Shown piece by piece: positions 1-10,628 of a stretch of 64,000 nt of DNA (its first letter is position 1; each line of letters opens with the position of its first letter). This DNA is from Lasiosphaeria ovina (taxonomy: Eukaryota > Ascomycota > Sordariomycetes > Sordariales > Lasiosphaeriaceae). The translations under genes and the position numbers were made by a program. The notes beneath the pieces were generated by a model. The model was given only the letters and a program-made list of their open reading frames with translations. It was not told where the DNA came from and searched no databases. The DNA lies in the NCBI GenBank assembly GCA_033439765.1, contig JAULSN010000007.1, positions 2,604,001 through 2,668,000 of the forward strand, in the 5' to 3' direction.

Positions 1-16
1 AAGCCCTCCGGCGCCC

Positions 17-493
17 ATGCCGGCAGACGCAGCGGTGATCCAGACCCCGCCGCCGCCGTACACCCCAATTACCAACAGCGGCTGTTTGCATACGGCCATA
101 CCAGGTGGGCAGTCTTGTCCTCCGCCTGTCTCCCGAGTGTCGACCCCCAAAGGGCGGTATAAGTGCATCTTCTACGAGAGGAGCTTCGCTCGAATGGGGA
201 GGATATGGGACTGTACAGAACGGCATCTCAAGAGACGCAGGACCGAGGCGGTACCATATCCCGTCCCAGCATGCAAGTCCAAGGGCATTGTGTTGGAGAA
301 TGAAATGCGGTTTAAGAATCACGCCAAGGTTGTCCATGGACGGGACTTACGGCCTAAGATCACCATACGGACAAGGACGGCGACGAACCCCCCCGAGAGC
401 CTGAAATCGACGCCGACGATTGTTCTCGTACGAAGACAGGAGTCTACCCCTAGCCCGAGAATCGTTCTCCGGGTCGGCAAAAGACCAGCTTGA
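17..493 (+). pseudogene. Degenerate C2H2 zinc-finger protein fragment
   Basis: The frame is open to the left edge of the window, so the 5' end may be missing; the first ATG is at 17. Residues about 45-110 look like a two-finger fungal C2H2 block: a Cys, a basic SFAR stretch, a HLKRR turn, a second Cys-containing segment and a final NHAKVVHG. Two positions where a finger needs Cys read Tyr instead (the CIFY and PYPV segments). TGC/TGT to TAC/TAT is a G-to-A change after T, the reverse-strand form of a RIP C-to-T in CpA. The metal sites would therefore be broken. The tail is basic and low-complexity. Family assignment is by motif only; it is probably a relic, not a working factor. Confidence 0.4.
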
Positions 494-1759
494 TTTGGGC
501 AATGGCGGTGATCCTCGACTACTTAAGCGACCATCATGCGCGAAGCGTGTACCAGCCGCAATGACGATAAAGATCCAGGAGTGGCAACGGTTTTCTAGGA
601 GGTGGGCCGCACACAGGACCAATCATTGTGTCGCCGGAATATCGGGCACTACCTCTGCGAGGTGGAAGGGACACGGGTAGCGGGCCTGGGGCACAGTCTG
701 GTAGCTTCCATCGTAGTCCAATAAGACCAGCTTTGATCAGAGCGCCCTGCTAGTTTTGTGCTGTCGAGATTGTCCCCAAGAAACCGGACGTAGACAAATC
801 ACAACGTCTGGTGTCGGTGGCCGGGCTTTTCGGCGCACTGGCCAACCCCGGAGTCACGCCGGATAGGCGCACCAGCCGCTCGGCGGCGCCCGGGATCCGG
901 GATCCAGGAACGCGGCATCTAATATGCTTCATATATCCAGTCGGCTCCTTGACATATTCTCCCCAGAATGCACTCCCCAAAATTGCACAAAATTAACTGG
1001 AATCATCGATAATAGTTACTATCCAAAGGCCAACGGCAACCGCGGCTACAAAGAGGGAGGCGAAGCGGCAGTCTACAAAGGCAATCAAGCGGCGCAAGAC
1101 GTTGATGAAGAAGGCGCACGAGTTTTATAAGGATTGTGGGTTTGAGGTCCTCCCACTTTTACAAAAGGGTTCTGGTCGCTCCTACATTTATATATCTTCT
1201 GGTATGCCGTCGTGGTATCCCATCGTAGAAGACCTTATAAGTCTCCTACGCAGGCGACCAGTAAGAAGCTAATTTAGGCATCAGAAGCAAACATACCCAC
1301 TCCCCATAGTCTACACTCCGGCAACCCTTACGAAGGAATAAAGTCAGAAGGTACTGGCTTCGTCAAAGTACAAGGGCAAGCAGGGGTTAGAATCAGCGCT
1401 ATTAACATTTTATTATTAGTTCAAGTTACCTTGCCTACAAAAGTGAATATTATCGAGGGTACGTTCTTAAAGCTTCAACCGCCGAGATGCAGCCGCGGCG
1501 CACAGCGCAGTAGGCCACAATCGCGTTGATCGCAGCATCTCTTCGCTGGTATTGACCTTTAATTGAAGCTTCGACTGGGGCCGTGAGCTGAGCGGGGCGC
1601 ATTGGGCAGTTGGGAGCCTCGACCGTCGAGTCCTCAACCAAGCCAACGCCGTCTGTTCCCTACCTGGAGAAACCCTGAACCATAAGCTCTGGAATGCTCA
1701 CCACTGTAGATGCGGAATGCTCAACGCCGGCATTCACTCCCATTCGCATCTTTCTAGCT
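494..1759. other. Gene-poor stretch
   Basis: I see no supportable gene here. It holds a GGATCC-rich palindromic patch at 889-908 (see the dispersed-motif entry) and short open frames without recognisable content. Confidence 0.5.
889..908. repeat. GGATCCCGG-type palindromic motif (example site)
   Basis: Two overlapping copies of a CCGGGATCC palindrome. Related patches occur at about 8987-9000, 11723-11750, 22076-22097, 23180-23195, 26793-26880 and 27889-27964, nearly all between genes or at element edges in the first 28 kb. Their function is unknown. Confidence 0.6.
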
Positions 1760-2707
1760 TCACCAGCCTCGCGCGTGATAGCCGGTATCACCCAAGTCCA
1801 ATCCGCCGTCAACGTTGTTTCTTTCGTTCATGTATGGCCCCTCCGGGTGCTGCTTTAGGTTTGCAACGTCGTGCGATGTGTGGCGACGCTTGAGGACTGC
1901 GTTGGTCGTCAAGTTCTTCTGAGACCGCTCCCACAGGAGTTGCCGGCGGAGAGACTCGGTCAGCTCGGTGGCGAGCATATTGCGACGCGTCGTCCTCGGG
2001 GAGAGCGCGGCCTGGTGGTTCATGCCTGTGGCAGTGACGTTGATAGGCTGCGCAGATGCTCGAGGGACTTCGTTGGTAGGGCGCATGGGTGACGCGCGTG
2101 GGCCCCGCTTCATCACGAGTACCTCATCCGAGTCGTTAGGGGAGTTGACCACTGGGCCGTTGAGCGTGGCGTGAGCGTGAGGCAGCGCGGAGGTCGACTG
2201 AGACGCGTTGTTACCAAATCTCTGTGCAGGATTGCTTTGCTCAAGCATCAGGGTGATGAGAGATCGTCGGGAGGTGAGGTCAGGCTTTATATCGACGCGT
2301 TGAACGTTGAACTCGTCCTCCTGGCCGCTGTCCCCCACTGAGCTTTCCCAGTCGGACGAGTCGTCATCATCGTCAATGGCGCTCTCGTTAACGTAGTCAG
2401 GATCGGGTTGCTTGCCATCGCGAACGACGTGATTGCCCAGCGAAAAGCCCAAGTTGGCGGTTCTCTCGTAAGGCGGCTCCTCGTTAAACCGGACCGCTCG
2501 GGTGGGAGGGCTTTTTGCTCGGGTGGGGAGGGCAGCTTCAAGTCTTGAGACAGGGTGACTCGATGGCAGGGCTTGACTTGGCCGAGCCCCTTGCTGCGCG
2601 CTGGAGGACTGCTCGCGGCGGGAGCTCTGGTGACCTGGACGCTGGCTGCGGAGTCGATTCTCTGTGTGGGCTTCGGGTTGATTGTGTGGTCTAAGTGACT
2701 CTCGCGA
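1760..2707 (-). pseudogene. 3' piece of a DUF3295-like (AreA/GATA-like) regulator
   Basis: On the minus strand the frame is open from 2707 to a stop at 1760; the first ATG inside it is at 2452. The protein is polar: a serine-rich start, a conserved-looking stretch around TRAVRFNEEPPYERTANLG, an acidic DDDDDSSDWESS segment, then TRRNMLATELTESLRR and LLWERSQKN, AVLKRRHTSHDV, and an end in YHARGW. This matches my memory of the C-terminal part of fungal proteins annotated as nitrogen-regulatory AreA GATA-like with a DUF3295 domain. A stop at 2708-2710 interrupts the frame and no N-terminal part is seen upstream, so this looks like a 5'-truncated copy, unless an intron joins it to an exon I failed to see. 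The conserved C-terminus is undamaged. Confidence 0.5.
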
Positions 2708-2710
2708 TCA

Positions 2711-4099
2711 TTTGTCCCTGGAGAGACTTGATGCCGATGTGAGGCCCAGTATGCGGTGAAATGGCTGTCGTGATGGTGGGCGTGTCAGCCTGGGGCCTGG
2801 AACGTGATGTGATTACTGTTGACGGGAAGGACCCCCGTGGGGGTGATATTGATCGTGAATAAGGCATTGGCTCGTGACAGCAAGGATGCGTTCTCCAACC
2901 CTCTCCCCGGGTGACTGGCAGAATCCTGTTTCCCTCTCCCGCACCCCGGTTGGCACCTAAAGAGGTGGGTGGTTCCCTATCCAAGACTCTCTCCTCTCAA
3001 GCCCGGCAAGGAGCAGGTTTGGCCGTCAGTAGTTAGGAGGTTTATCGGGGAGAGGCTTTACTCATCGACATGATCTGTATAAAGGAATCTAGCAAGATAA
3101 GGATGAAGCCTTACAGCTCTCCCTGCCAGCTCGATCCCGTGGTGATCATTGAGCATGTTTGCCGTGTAGGAAAAAGCGAGCTGAACCAATTCAAGAGCAA
3201 AGTAGACGTGCCAGCAGCCCGGAAAGATGGCTCTGCCGCCGTCTCTGGAGCGGCGTCCAGGCGGAGGTGTGCTCCTCGGCACGAGAGTCATCCATCGTCC
3301 GACGTCACGCTGAGGGTTTATTAGCGCCCATATATCCGGGTTCACGAACGCCTAGTCCTACATGGAGGAGAATGTCCCGGAGCCACGGTCGAAGAGAAGA
3401 CAGGTGATCGAAGGCTCAATCCTGCGGCAGTCGCCATCACTATCCCTCGCCCCTTCCGCCTGAAGACCTTCCACCGCGAGGATCCGACCTGGGCCCAGAG
3501 CAGGAAGTGACTGTGTCCGCCGCTCAAGCGCGACGTTGTGGCCGATTTTTGGAGCCCCGCCACAGCGAGTGGTCCGCCCTCACTTGTGGTGCGGGGTGTT
3601 GCCTGGGTTACCCCATCTTGATGTTTAGTTACCCCTGAAATGCTTCAATTCTCTATCTTCTGCCAACGTTTTTCGTCCGGTTAACATGGCCCAGCCCGAC
3701 GTCGACCGCTTGTCGCACGCTTGCGAGATATATTTTTCATCGATGATGAGGAATTAGAGGGCTTGGAAGAGGAGAACTCTGATCTGGAGGTGGATGGCGG
3801 GGTAGGATTGGCAAACCTCCTGCATCGAGGTGTCCTGGCAGGTTACCTAGGTCCCGCCTTCGACAGTAAGGCGCAATGATGACTGTGATTGAGCTTTACA
3901 AAATTGCAGATCGCAGGCTGAAGCTGCCTCTCATAGGACCTGCGCGGAATCACAGTATAAACCGACTATTGGCCTTGTTTCTACCAAGTCGACCGTCACC
4001 TTTATATACATTCTATGATTGACGCCTCTGTGGGAAAGAGTATAGTTGTAGGCAAGTTATCCTTCCCCTCAGCAAATTTAGCTAACAAGGAAAATAGTC
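2711..4099. other. Gene-poor stretch with possible coding remnants
   Basis: No gene can be supported. Around 3740-3830 the + strand has a short acidic open segment (FIDDEELEGLEEENSD) that looks protein-like but has no start or neighbours in frame. The rest shows only short overlapping frames on both strands. Confidence 0.4.
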
Positions 4100-4101
4100 T
4101 G

Positions 4102-4383
4102 TGGTGATCCAGACTTCTCTCTTAGCGTTCGCAGAGCTACGATTGCCCGCTCAAGTGCGACTCGGCCAATTGAGTTCACCGAGATACAATACCGACCAAG
4201 TAGGCCAGCAGTTGGCGTGGCTGATGTAGCCGACGCGTTGGAAAAGGGAACGGGTGAGCGCGGCAGCTCACCACGTCCTAGAATGGATAAGGAGAAAGAT
4301 GAGTGGGAGGATATAACACTTAACTCTCCAGCCTCCACGCTTGTGGAGGAAACGCACGATACCCTGCAAAAGAAAAATGAGTA
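4102..4383 (+). pseudogene. Protein-like open frame remnant
   Basis: An uninterrupted + frame of about 94 codons, mostly upstream of its only ATG (4282), ends at TAG before 4384. It is hydrophilic, with a basic first part (RRATIARSSATRPIEF) and an acidic end (EKDEWEDITLNS). The composition is like disordered fungal protein, and it abuts the first pogo element. The family is not recognised. It may be the 3' exon of a disrupted gene. Confidence 0.25.
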
Positions 4384-4620
4384 GTGAAATAAATATCCAG
4401 GCATATATTTTTGCTGTTCAGACCGTTGGATTAATGTACATCTATAGTAGTCCAATATGCATACCAACTGTATACCTGCCAAGATCTATGCTCAGTGCCT
4501 CAAGATTTTCGAAGACCTTATAGCATATCCGGATCGTGATATCCTCCAAAGACATGTTCCGCTTCCCATTTCAGAAAATCCCCCAAGTCATGCCCTAGAT
4601 TAAAACCCATCGATACGATA

Positions 4621-6485
4621 TAACGTGCGTGATAAGCGAGTACACCAGATAAGCGAGTGCACCACTTTCCACCACCCGACTACATCTATTCTCAATTACA
4701 ACACAACCACACTAAGAAATTACAATAACTGAATCAGAAACAGATGAATCAGACGATTCTACAGCCTCCTTGCACGTGCGAGCATTATGGCCAGGCTTGC
4801 CGCACACGCCACAGCATCGAATCTTCGTACGAGACCCCCCTACACTACCACCATTTTGTCGTGTTTCCTGAGCTAACTGCTCACCCACAGCCTTCTGGTC
4901 CAGTAAATCCTATGCCTCTTGTACAGTAAGTAACCCTCCAAGCCGCACACGTGTTTTTTTGGCTCTCCGTCGCTTACTAAGCCCCTCATTGGCCTTTCGT
5001 AATACTGAGACCTCCGTACGTAGAAGAGCCACCTCGTGCATTACAGCCATTGTACCTTTGGCTAATCGATCCACAGCAGTCAGCATCGGGGTTGGAGAGC
5101 TGCCCTGATGGTTGGAAATTCGAGTTTTGATAAATGCTGATTATGAGGTAGCCTCTCGAGGGTTGTATGGCGTTTGGGAGGCCCAAGGTAGTGCTGTGGT
5201 TGGGCTTGAGGCTGGGGGTATTGGGGTCCGAATACGCATATCCAGCTTAGATATTACCCTCTCTGGGTCGTACGGCACAAGGCCAGCTCCGGTAAAACCC
5301 CCCTGGATATTCTTTTCTGTGATCGAAGCAAAAAACGCCTCTCTGAATGCACAAAGAAACTCCAACTTGCTGATATATGTGATGTTCATCCGTATAAACT
5401 ACTCAATTTGGCGGCTATACGCCTTCTTCAAAGGCCCAAAACAACCAATATCTAAAGGCTGGAGTATATATGAAGAGTGTAGAGGTATATAAAGTATAAT
5501 AATATTATGCTCTTTATAATAGTTATCGAATTCTTTAGAGTGGTGGCTTTCGTGGCTATTAAGGATTAATAACTAGTATATACCCTTTGTACGAGATGCT
5601 ATATGGAAATCGAAGTGACGAATCCAATCCATGCCTTTCTCATTCGTAGTCCAGCCATTATCGGTTATTACGATACGCCAGTCGGCCGGGAGGTTGCATT
5701 CTTCATACTAGTTGGTAAGGTGATATTACCTAGCTAAGATGATAAATAGTGGGATGGCCTAGCCTAGAGCATTTACTCCTTGGATAACTATAGCCCACTC
5801 TCGATTACTAGGCTGGGCCTGTTTAGCCCTACTACGCCCCTCTGAGGTAGTAACTACTATGGTGGCGATAATAATGCCCATTATAAAGCCGGTCTCGTCG
5901 AAATTATAAATATCGTCGTTAAGGATACCGTATTTGACCTTAACGTTATGTATAAGGGCAAACCACTCGCGAATAATCGTTGGATCTTCGTATTTAGCCC
6001 TCTGGTAGTCGTATTTACGCGTAAAACGCGTCCAAAGGTCTAGTTAGCGCTTGACGAAGTTATAAGCCCATCGTACTCCAATAGGGGGCGCGTCGCGTTC
6101 GCGGAGTAATCGATTGGCCATATCTTCTACGTAAGAAAGCCGGGGGTGGAATGCGCGTGCATATAGTTCAATTATATACTGAATAATCGTTTTCTCTTCC
6201 AAATCGGTAAGTTTGCGTGAATTGGCTGGAATATCGCGTCGTGAAGGTTTACCGTCGCGTCGTCGCATAAGTGTTGTATGGTGAACATCGTAGATCTTGC
6301 CTGTAGCTCGTAGGGTGAGGTTTTTATCGCGTTGGATAGCTTCAAGGGCTAAAATTATCTGTGCCTCTTTTGAAGTGGAAGACATGTTGGGTTGTGGAAT
6401 AATTGAGGATTGAAGGTGGAGGTGGTGCGTCGCGTGGAAAGTGGTGCACTCGCTTATCTGGTGCACTCGCTTATCACGCACGTTA
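4621..6485 (-). mobile_element. Fot1/pogo-like DNA transposon, copy 1 (RIP-damaged)
   Basis: A complete 1,865-bp unit bounded by TA at both ends, the normal Tc1/mariner/pogo target duplication, with inverted termini of about 50 bp (4621-4670 and 6436-6485). Each terminus starts ACGTGCGTGATAAGCGAG and holds two tandem GATAAGCGAG boxes about 17 bp apart, likely transposase-binding sites. It carries one transposase relic on the minus strand. The length is identical to copy 2 at 24918-26782, which lies in the opposite orientation. The interior is full of TA dinucleotides and nonsense codons, as expected after RIP. It is not autonomous. Confidence 0.9.
4740..6385 (-). pseudogene. Fot1/pogo transposase relic, copy 1
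   Basis: The start ATG is at 6385. In order, the frame shows a helix-turn-helix of the psq/CENP-B type (GKIYDVHHTTLMRRRDGKP), a second HTH ending in VRWAYNFVKR, a stop at 6044, and then in the same register the DDE nuclease with DIYNFDETGFIMG and VITDNGWTTNEKGMDW. The second catalytic Asp motif reads LLILNSHESH where active pogo enzymes have Asp, and LQPLDIGCFG follows. The C-terminus has a CCHC zinc knuckle (CGVCGKPGHN type). Several TAG/TAA stops interrupt it. Most fit CAG/CAA or TGG codons changed by RIP. It encoded the cut-and-paste transposase of this element and is now inactive. Confidence 0.85.
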
Positions 6486-6740
6486 CTCATTCCCGTCGAT
6501 ATCATGGCTCACTACTAAATCAAGCATCGGACTTTGTGGCGGGCTTTGGATCTGCTCACACTGGCACGTTTATGTGAGACATCAAACCCTTCTGACTTCT
6601 GCCCGTTGCTGAATTCGTTATATTGCTATGTAAAATTATTAGGCTGCTGTGTGGAGTGCTGGAAACACTTGATACTCTCTTGCCCAGCGCTGATGCTGTC
6701 CGGGATGCTAGGTAGAGCGCCGAATCTTATTGAACTGGGG

Positions 6741-7445
6741 CTAGGTGATGGTCTCGTCTCGCACTCTGTCGTCGGCTTCGTAGCAGCGGCTCTCGAGGGC
6801 TTGCTTTCGGGGTTTGCTGGTAGAATCTCTGGCTTCTGTGTAATTATCGGCGGCCGAGATTAATGCTCCTGGCCCGTCAAAGCCAAACCCCGCAAACCAG
6901 TCCACAATATCGTCCTGGTCGTTGAATTTAGCGTTGGATGGTTTTGAGTAGTCGGTAGACTCGCCAAAGAAGTCGCCAACGCCGCCGATAATGGCCATCT
7001 GGAAAGCAGTCCAGTCCAGTGTGTTGTCGAAAGCGGCAGTAGATTTACCGGCTAGCAGATCGGCTTTGTTCAGGCGTATAGGGCCGTGACGAAACGTGGG
7101 TATAGTAAGTGTGAAAGGTGCCGCAGGTAGAAAGATGTAGTCGCTGTCGGTCGCTTGTCCAGGTGAAAGAATGGGTTCAACGGTGATATCTGGGATAGTG
7201 GGCAAGATAGGCCATTTTCTGTCACGAGTGTAGTTTTTCCTAGGTGGTGATGGCTTAGATACTGGCGGTAGGTTCTTTGCTATCGCTATTGGCGTTTCTC
7301 CGCAATGTACCCTGGAACTGGGAGTCCGTGTTGGGATCGATTTTAGTTGCTGTCGTCTGTATGAATCGGGAATTTCTCTTCGGCTCGGAAGGGACGAGTG
7401 GTCGGCATCACAGCCTATGGCAAGCCTGACCGCATCTCTCGCCAA
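6741..7445 (-). CDS. Hypothetical protein, probably 5'-incomplete
   Basis: A minus-strand frame of 234 codons with no ATG near its upstream end; the first in-frame Met is far inside. It is therefore an internal or last exon, or a truncated gene. The N-terminal half is basic and proline-rich. The middle is more ordered (FTLTIPTFRHGPIRLNKADLL), followed by an aromatic, Gly-rich block (DWTAFQMAIIGGVGDFFG, then DDIVDWFAGFGFDGPGAL). No stop or frameshift interrupts it, unlike its neighbours. I do not recognise the family and see no signal peptide or membrane segment. Its upstream exon, if any, would lie beyond 7445. Confidence 0.4.
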   Translation of the reverse strand: MARDAVRLAIGCDADHSSLPSRREIPDSYRRQQLKSIPTRTPSSRVHCGETPIAIAKNLPPVSKPSPPRKNYTRDRKWPILPTIPDITVEPILSPGQATDSDYIFLPAAPFTLTIPTFRHGPIRLNKADLLAGKSTAAFDNTLDWTAFQMAIIGGVGDFFGESTDYSKPSNAKFNDQDDIVDWFAGFGFDGPGALISAADNYTEARDSTSKPRKQALESRCYEADDRVRDETIT

Positions 7446-8480
7446 CCGTGCTTGTGTTGCCCTACTTATTCTAATCTCCTACAACACGCTCTCTGGGAGT
7501 GTCTCATCTGCTTCAATCCGGCCGAAAATTCGGATTGAGAAAACACCTGTCCACTTCGAAGTTCGTTCGGTGGCAGAAACACGTGGCCATGTCTTCTTCG
7601 GAGCCGACATTCCCCTATTGTGTCGCCAAAGCGGCATCCTCAGGGGCCACGTTTTCCGTGACTTCATGACTCAAGGAAGATGGGTATCGATAGTGGGCCT
7701 CAAGTAACAGACAAAGTTTGGAGGAATAGTAAAAAGGTGTTTGCTGGACTAGAGGCTCTCAGCGAGTGTGGCGAACGAGGGGCTATTTCGTATCAATGTC
7801 AACTCTGGGGATGAAGTGGCTTAACGCATATCGAAAATAAACATAGGTGAACTATATCTGGGCCCATAGCCTATGGCTGAGCTGTCAGTTGAGTGGGTAC
7901 AGTGCCCGCAGACATAGGACAGAGACATATGAGTGGATATCATTGATTCGACTACCTATGGAAAGCAAGCTAGTTTACATTCTGGCAGAAATATCCCAAA
8001 TATTCAGATGAATTCGAGACCCAAAGAACAAACCGGCTGTAAGAAGCACTACACAGTCGCTAGGGTAGTAGTGAGTAGCGTTGTCACAGTATGTATTATA
8101 GTGAGTATCGTCCATGGTGGAATCGACGGTCGGTTCCCAGAGCCCACTTGAGTGGCTTCAGTAGTAGTCTGGATGCTAGTATTTGGAAATGGTGGAATCG
8201 GTGGATTGGGCCCCGAGTTGGTTTGTGTGGGCTCGATAGTCTGGTTGGCATTGGTGAAATTCCATCCAGCCGTAGGATTCAGCCTAAGGGTTGACATAGG
8301 GTTGGGTAGTGTGGATGGTGGTTGGGGCTGCTGCTTGAAAGTGCTCGTGTTCGTACCAAAACTCTAAGGCAAACATCCTACAGTGCCATTTTGCTCGGGC
8401 GTTAAAGATCGATCGCCCGTTCCGTTGGAGACTACGGCGAAGCTACACGCCGAAGATCGCTTGCACTGCCTATGGCAAGA
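7446..8480. other. Gene-poor stretch
   Basis: No gene can be supported. Short frames on both strands around 8050-8300 are Thr/Pro-rich but lack start, splice or domain evidence. Confidence 0.4.
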
Positions 8481-8871
8481 TTAGAAACGTATGTCACATA
8501 AGAGACTTGGTTGGGCGAACCAGATTATACGTGCGTCTCCATTAGGCGCACCAGGGGGGACGACGAAGCTGGTCACCTGCGGGCCCGAACAAGGCACGGT
8601 TGGTGCGAATGAGTAGGTGATCGGCACGAACTCTGGATCCGCAAAATGAAGGATGGCAGGCACGGCACTTCTTCCAATATGGATTCTCGTTCTATAAATG
8701 AACATCGTTAGTCTTATCTTAAGCAGCTCAGGGGGGTTATTACATTGCTGAAACGTTGGTGGTGCCGGCAATCAGCTGCATCGGAGGACTGGAAATGCAC
8801 ACAAGTGGCCAGTCCCCGAAGGCAGCTGACACTGCCACCAGCAAGGCCACTATGGAAACCGCGATTTTCAT
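8481..8871 (-). CDS. Small secreted protein, 112 aa, one intron
   Basis: Two exons on the minus strand: 8871-8744 and 8691-8481. The 52-bp intron starts GTAATAAC, has a GACTAAC branch site and ends TTATAG, and splicing keeps the frame. The start ATG at 8871 opens a clear signal peptide (MKIAVSIVALLVAVSAAFG), then DWPLVCISSPP. The mature part is about 93 residues with three Cys, Gly/Pro-rich and beta-strand-like, including CSGPQVTSFVVPPGAPNGDA. No transmembrane segment follows. The size and secretion signal fit a fungal effector-like or surface protein. The family is not recognised. It is intact although genes on both sides are relics, and it is divergent from the coiled-coil gene at 8981 with only about 110 bp between start codons, so the two may share a promoter. 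Confidence 0.7.
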
Positions 8872-8980
8872 GGCTGTCCTATGCTTTTCTTAGTATAGGT
8901 TGGTAATGTTCAAAATGAAACAAGGGAGTATGGTCTTGGATGGCACGACACGAGGCTTAAATACCGAAATCCCGCTCATC

Positions 8981-9559
8981 ATGGCACCCGGATCCCGGAG
9001 GCATGCTACCGACTTCTTGGACTCCATTCACTCTTTTGGTCGCCGGGTTCCACGGCTCCCATTGCCAGCAGCGGACGATCAACCGAAGACCACCATCAGG
9101 AAGCCTGTCATGGAGCCTGACTTGCAGAACTTCAGCGAGTGGGAGGAGTCGTGGATGAAAGAATTCCTCTCAGACACTCTTCCTGGGCAGGACTTCTTAG
9201 ACCTGCCCAGTCAGACAGTCGTTATCTCTAGCCCCGCAAGGGAGCAGGACTTGGCGTCTAACGAGGACATTAGAAGGTAAGTACAGTGGTCTTGCAGCAA
9301 CGCCAAAGCTGACGCCGATAGCTTGCTCATTATGGTCTGTTCCCGGCTGGATAAAATTGAGACAGCGGTGCAGGAGACAAAGACTTTCTCAGGCCAGGCA
9401 TACAATTGCCTACACGAACTAGAGCGGGGGATGGGTGGTGTGCGAGAAGCAGTTGAAAAATTGAGGAACAACATGAGTGCATTCTCGAAAGGTCTGTATC
9501 GCCTCCTCACTGGGGGCTCCGACGACGGCGATAAACCAGCCGCCGTTGAGTTCACATGA
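8981..9559 (+). CDS. Small coiled-coil protein, 177 aa, one intron
   Basis: Exons 8981-9276 and 9322-9559. The 45-bp intron begins GTAAGT, has a GCTGACG branch site and ends GATAG; the phase-2 junction restores the frame. I chose ATG 8981 (ATCATGG context); in-frame ATGs lie upstream at 8906 and later. The first half is polar with an acidic, aromatic patch (NFSEWEESWMKEFLSD). The second half is a heptad-like helix (SRLDKIETAVQETKTF, then LHELERGMGGVREAVEKL), suggesting a dimerising coiled coil. There is no signal peptide or known domain. A copy of the dispersed GGATCCCGG motif forms codons 3-6. The function is unknown. Confidence 0.6.
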
Positions 9560-10628
9560 GCGGAAATGTGGGTACAAAGGGTGGCACAGCACCCCCCTTC
9601 CAAGTACTGTGAGGCACGGGAACCGGGGTTACCGGCTTGTATCGCAGAACTAGGACTGCCGGCCTGTGAACCGGGATTCCCGGCGCCTAATGGGATATTA
9701 AGTTGTATATATTGCTAGCGCTTAGGAATACTTCGTTCTGCAAATTCATTGTACGTGTTACACTCGATGTCGGGACTCTTATCGACAACAGAAACCAGAA
9801 ATCTATGTTCGAACACTACGAAACCTACCCGAACACGTAACGGATGCCTTTTGGCAATACATAACCTATTCAATTTCCAACTGCGGGAAATGAAACAATC
9901 ACCAAAGGGAGAGAAGCATCGTAGCTCCTCTCCCCCGTGCTGGGATATGACTCCACCACCCCAGAAACCACTTCCAAAACCACCTGGAGACCACGCCCCC
10001 CTGCCACCGCTTACGGCCAGAAGGTTCCGCGCAGAGGCTAGGCCTCCTCCTACGAAAGTCCCTATGGAGGGTTTGGAAGATCGTGAGACGCTCCACAAAA
10101 CCGCTATCTATTCTTAGGGGACAGGTTGTGAACTGGGCGCTAAAATTCTCAATGAAAATGAGGCACTGTTGGCTGTGCGATGGGGCGGAGCTACTGTGCA
10201 AGCCCCTTGCATATGACGGTTTGTCTCCTTATTGCATGTCCCCCACTTTGTGACATCGGCTGCTTTGTATCAAGTCCCAAGCCATAGCCGCCGATCAGGA
10301 TGCACGGCTCGGTTGAAGAAACTACACATCCCATATTTAGGACTCTATCAAGGATGGCTAGCCTAGATTTTGTGCCACAGAACGATTCTCAGTCCTTTCT
10401 ATTCATGATACATCGATAGAACCGGATTATTTTAGGAACTTAGGCACGATCCCCTTTCCCCTGCCCTTACTCCCTCTCCTCACTTCTCCCTATCCTCTCC
10501 CTCTCTCATCTCCCCTGTCTCATCTATGCCTGGGACCTCAATTACAGCATTACGCTAATATAAACCCTCAACACCCCACCGGATGTTTTTCCCACTTTCA
10601 TCCGTACCTTCAGCACATTGACTTGACC
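9560..10628. other. Intergenic stretch with a pyrimidine-rich promoter-like tract
   Basis: No gene can be supported. Short GGTT/CCGG palindromic patches lie at 9610-9690. A strongly CT-rich run occupies about 10440-10525, shortly before the gene at 10629; such tracts are common just upstream of fungal transcription starts. Confidence 0.45.
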
